Source: Antilocapra americana
Taxonomy: Eukaryota; Chordata; Mammalia; Artiodactyla; Antilocapridae
Reading direction: 5' to 3'
Length of the DNA stretch: 64,000 nt
NCBI GenBank assembly: GCA_007570785.1
Contig: ML662442.1
Coordinates: 60,722,180-60,786,179, forward strand
Part shown: piece by piece, positions 60,050 through 64,000 of the stretch
Position numbering within the stretch: the first letter of the stretch is position 1
Layout of the letters: each line of letters opens with the position of its first letter
Notes under the pieces: generated by a model
The model's database searches: none
Seen by the model: only the letters and a program-made list of their open reading frames with translations
Told to the model about the DNA's origin: nothing
Made by a program: the position numbers and the translations under genes

Positions 60050-61270
60050 TTTTACAGAATGACCATCATTACAAATAAATGCTGGAAAGGATGTGGAGAA
60101 AAGGGAACCTCATACGCTGTTGGTGGGAATATAAATTGGTACAGTAACTAGTATGGAAAACAGTATAAGGGTTCCTCAAAAATCTAAAAATAGTATTACC
60201 ATATGATGGTACCATATGATGGAGAAGACTCTTGAGAGTCCCTTGGACAGCAAGGAGATCAAACCAGTCAATCTAAAGGAAATCAACCCTGAATATTCAC
60301 TGAAAGGACTGATGCTGAAGCCAAAGCTCCAACACTTTGGCCATCTGATGCGAAGAGCTGACTCATTAAAAAAGATTCTGATGCTGTGGCCAAGACTGAA
60401 GGCAGGAGGAGGACTGACACAGAATGAGATGGTTGGACGGCGTCATTGACTCAATGGACATAAGCCTGAGCAAACTCCGGGAGAGAGTGAAGGACAGGGA
60501 AGCCTAGCATGCTGCAGTCCATGCTGGGGTCACAAAGAGTGGGACATGGCTGAGTGAATGAACAATACCCAGCAATCCCATTCCTGGGCATATATCCAGA
60601 GAAAACTCTAATTAAAAAAGATGCAGGCACACCTAGCAACAAGAGCCACATTAGCCAAGACATAGAAACAACCTAAATGTCCATCAACAGACTAATGGAC
60701 AAAAAAGATGTGGTACATATATACACAATGGAACACTATTCAGCCAGGAAAAAGAACAATGCCATTTGTAGCAACATGGATGCACTTATCATACTAAGTG
60801 AAGTAAGCCAGAAAGATAAAGACAAATACTACATGATATCACTTATATGTGGAGTCTAAAATTGGACACAAATGAACCTATCTACAAAACAGAAACAGAC
60901 TCACAGACATAAAGAACAGACTTATATTTGCCAAAAGGAAGGGGAGGTAGGGCATGGATGGAGTGAAAGTTTGAGGTTAGCAGATGGAAGCTATTACATA
61001 TAGGATGGATAAACAACAAGGTCCTACTGTATGGCACAGAGAACCATATTCAATATCCTATGATAAACCATAATAGAAAAGAATTTCAAAAACAGATTGT
61101 GTGTGTGTGCGTGTATGCATATATACATATATATACACACATATACATAAGTGATTCACTTTTCTATGCAGAAGAAATGAACACACTGTAATCAACTATA
61201 TTGTAGTTAAAGAATATATATTCTTTAACTGAATATACATTTACTATATACATATATATAAAGAAAATGT
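60050..61270 (+). mobile_element. L1 3' part split by a BovB 3' fragment
   Basis: L1 ORF2 end (ggaaaggatgtggagaaaag, ttggtgggaatataaattgg) runs to about 60209, BovB 3' fragment occupies about 60220-60568 (gagaagactcttgagagtcc to tggctgagtgaatgaac), and L1 resumes at cccagcaatcccattcctgg. A 13-bp direct repeat taccatatgatgg (60197-60222) marks the left border. The tail carries TG/TA microsatellites. Confidence 0.9.
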
Positions 61271-61351
61271 GACTATTTAAAAAATGATTTCAGCTGGGGT
61301 TTTGTCATTTTTTTTTCAATAAATAATTATTGAAAATCAGGAAATAAAGGG

Positions 61352-61490
61352 AATTCCCTGGTTGTCCAATGGTTAGGACTCAGTGCTTTCACCACCTGGG
61401 CTGGGTGCAATCTCTGGTCTGGGAAGTCAGATCCCATAAACCAAGAAGTGAGTCCTCCCCAACCCCCCAAAATTAAGATTTTAAAAGTAC
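61352..61490 (+). repeat. CHR-type SINE
   Basis: gggaattccctggttgtcca atggttaggactcagtg, ctggtctgggaagtcagatc, A-rich end. Confidence 0.83.
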
Positions 61491-61499
61491 ACTTAAGTC

Positions 61500-62245
61500 T
61501 GGAACAGTGCTGTCCAGAAGAAATGTAATATAAGTCACAAGTATAATTTGAAATTTTCTAAAAACCACATTCAGTTCAGTTGCTCAGTCATGTCTGACTC
61601 TTTGTGACCCCATGGACTGTAGTACTCCAGGCCTCCCTGTCCATCAACAACTCCTGGAGCCTACCCAAACTCATGTCCACTGAGTCGGTGATACCATCCA
61701 ACCATCTCATCCTCTGTCGTCACCTTCTCCTCCCACCTGCAATGTTTCCCAGCATCAGGGTCTTTTCAAATGAGTCAGTTCTTCGCATCAGGTGGCCAAA
61801 GTATTGGAGTTTCAGCTTCAACATGAGTCTTTCCAATGAACACCCAGGACTGATTTCCTTTAAGATAGACTGGTTGGATCTCCTTGCAGTTCAAGGGACT
61901 CTCAAGAGTTTTTTCCAACACCACAGTTCAAAATCATCAATTTTTCAGTGCTCAGCTTTCTTTATAGTCCCAACTCTCACATCCTTATCACATAACCACA
62001 TTAACAAAGTACAAAAAGAACAGGTCAAATTAAGTTTAATAATATATTTTTACTTAATACAACATATTCAGAATATTATCATTTCCACATGACAATGTAA
62101 CCAATGTAAAGTTATGAGATATTTTACAATTTTTCATCCTAATTCTTAAAATGTAGCACTTACGCTTCCAGCACATTTCAATATGGAGAGAATTCCCATG
62201 CTCACTAGCCAGCCACATGTGGCCAGTGGCTATAATAGAGATAGC
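61500..62245. mobile_element. hAT-type non-autonomous transposon split by BovB
   Basis: Left part ggaacagtgctgtccagaag aaatgtaatataag and right part acttacgcttccagcacatt ... ccacatgtggccagtggcta match a MER5-group hAT element. The internal insertion is described separately. Subfamily not assignable by eye. Confidence 0.65.
61563..62002 (-). mobile_element. BovB 3' end (ART2A-type) inserted in the hAT element
   Basis: Target duplication aaccacatt at 61563-61571 and 61994-62002. Insert runs cagttcagttgctcagtcat to ttatagtcccaactctcaca, minus orientation. Confidence 0.9.
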
Positions 62246-63629
62246 AAAGGATTAAAAAAAGGGAAAAAAGCAAGAATGTTTCTCATCTTTGCCAGAGAAC
62301 GAAGGAACGAAGTGTTCCACATAAATAAATCAGCAGTGACTGAAGCACACCTTTTCAAGCAACATTTCTCCTTTTATTCATTACTGATATCTTTCTAAAG
62401 CAGGAAACAAACTACAATCCTTTTTAAAAAAAAGGATTATAAAAAGCACACTGATTTTTGGCTTGATAAGGGCTCACTAGTATTACCTGTTTTATATTCT
62501 GACAGTTAGCTCTTCTGTGTTCTTTTCAGTCATCACTCCCCCATTAGAAGCCAGGTGATAAATGGAAAACTGTCCTCTAAAATCTGCTCAGCTGTGGGGA
62601 TGCCTATGAAATGCTACTTCTGGATCCTCCCTGCACTGGGGTCTGGCAGTCACCCCACCTAAAATATGGTGCCAGGGATCTTGTATGGAAAGAAGTCCAT
62701 GTACAAAATTTCTCTTCAGTATATCCATTGTCCCTCCCAAACCCTTGTAAATCCTCATGTTAGCAAGTCTCCATCTACTGCCTACTGTCTCTGTTTTCAC
62801 CCTCTATTCCCATTTCATCTGTTTCCATTTCATCTAGAAGTTCTAACTGTAGATCAGAGCACGTGAATACATGCCTGAGCTTGCTGCAGAGACTCACTGT
62901 TTACTGCCTGCCCTCTCTTGAACTAGTGTAACTACTAATAGAAGCCCATTCTTTCTCAAACCCACCCCAGTTTGGACAATGACACTGCTACCCCATCTAA
63001 TAGTTCAGTCCCTAAGTCTTAGGCCAGTAGACTGCAATGATCAACCCTGCCTAGAGATAAGAGGCATATGAAATACTCTTAAAAAATATTTCACTTCAAT
63101 TAATAAATAATTCTTTAAAATAAAGAATATTCTTTATTTCTGCCACATTAAATCCTTCTCTTCAGTTACTCTGTCCCTTTCACACGATCTACTACTTTTG
63201 CTGGCCTGCAATTCAAACTGTAGCTTGTTAGATCTTAAAGTCTCTACTGTTTAAAAAACAAACAAACCAAAAAAACTCCTGGTTCATTTACTTGCAATGA
63301 ACACGTTTCTGTAGAATTCTTGTCTTTGCTCCCTAATACCTTGCAAGTTGCCTTATATCACTACCTGTTACCGGCCACACCCCAACAAAACATTTATAAT
63401 CCCCAAAGGCTTTATAGTGAGACAGAGATTCACAACCATACTCTCACATGCCCTGTCAATATTGATGATAATACTTGATTTTTCCCAGAAACAGAGCCAT
63501 GGTAAGACACACCAGTACATGTTGATAATTACAAGGATACAAAAAGGGAACAGAAAACATAAGCAGCCTTAGCATCACAGGAACAGAGGGGCCCACTTCT
63601 ACTGTCCCTACCAATTATTGCTTCTAACA

Positions 63630-63830
63630 CATCGAGTGGTTAGCAAACATTATTTAATCTTCACAATGACTCTGAGATGTTTCATTCTTAAACCCCATTA
63701 TACTGCTGAAGAAAAACAAAACAAAACAAAACTCAGGTCTGTTAACTGATGCTGAAGATCACAAAAGCGTATGTGTGTAATCTGAGGCGGAGATGAGATC
63801 TGAAGCTGCATTTGTCTGTATGAAACCTAT
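63630..63830 (+). repeat. MIR-like fragment
   Basis: aatcttcacaatgactctga gatgtttc and aaaccccattatactgctga ag resemble MIR; diverged. Confidence 0.5.
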
Positions 63831-64000
63831 GCTCTTTCTACAGATCATGCAGCCTCAGGAATCAAACTCAGGGCTATAGACAGTGTGAAAAAGGGAACTT
63901 TTAATTTATGAATGCACAGTATTTCAGAGTCCATGTCTCATTCCAGGTAAGAAATACGTTTGCACTTTGCTGAACCAGGTGGTAAGAAGGAGTAGGAACA

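Larger units (their letters stand above)
56857..64000 (-). other. CYB5R4: Part of CYB5R4 intron 4, no exon found
   Basis: Searched on the minus strand for the exons that should encode the end of the cytochrome b5 domain; none seen. 57000-58750 and 62250-63600 are unique sequence; 58755-62245 is repeat-dense. Confidence 0.75.

Noticed and set aside
56857..64000. Search for cytochrome b5 domain exons (HPGG, ECLVGRMA)
   Set aside because: No matching minus-strand sequence with splice sites was found; the exons are presumably further upstream.

Overview
The window is nuclear DNA from a ruminant, almost certainly a bovid. The evidence is many BovB (RTE-type) LINE copies with the (CTGAA)n 3' end, dozens of Bov-tA/Bov-A2 tRNA-derived SINEs, CHR-type cetartiodactyl SINEs and bovine-type L1 3' ends. 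I cannot tell the species from the sequence. There is no prokaryotic, plasmid, phage or CRISPR signal.

The only protein-coding gene I can support is CYB5R4 (cytochrome b5 reductase 4, also called NCB5OR), on the minus strand. Twelve exons lie between 56856 (first exon in view) and 9910 (stop codon). All have GT-AG borders and matching phases, and together they give one open frame of about 383 codons. This is the end of the cytochrome b5-CS linker, the CS (p23-like) domain, and the whole FAD/NAD(P)H reductase module. The 5' part (promoter, N-terminus, heme-binding cytochrome b5 domain) is not here and should lie beyond 64000. If the gene has the usual 16 exons, these are exons 5 to 16, and I use those numbers. 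The product is a soluble/ER-associated flavohemoprotein that passes electrons from NAD(P)H through FAD to a cytochrome b5 heme.

Layout. 1-9909: 3' flank of CYB5R4 and probable 3' UTR, with a twin-primed BovB at 649-3213, old L1, an MLT1-like LTR and SINEs; no neighbouring gene seen. 9910-24356: exons 16 to 13 and a long intron carrying a BovB/L1 fusion and a young L1 interrupted by a 100-N assembly gap (18858-18957). 24357-43060: exons 12 to 10 among L1, BovB and SINE insertions. 43061-56856: exons 9 to 5, with a triple-nested BovB/L1 cluster at 49078-52487. 56857-64000: part of the next upstream intron with no exon recognised.

I see no new biochemical system. The most interesting signals are local. 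Two unrelated short tandem duplications (35 bp at exon 6 and 64 bp at exon 9) each copy a functional-looking 5' splice site of the same gene, so each exon has two competing donors; using the distal donor would give a premature stop. Other notable points are a sense-antisense-sense fold-back around the gap, two different retroelements inserted into the same roughly 25-bp target, and inverted BovB sequences flanking exon 7.
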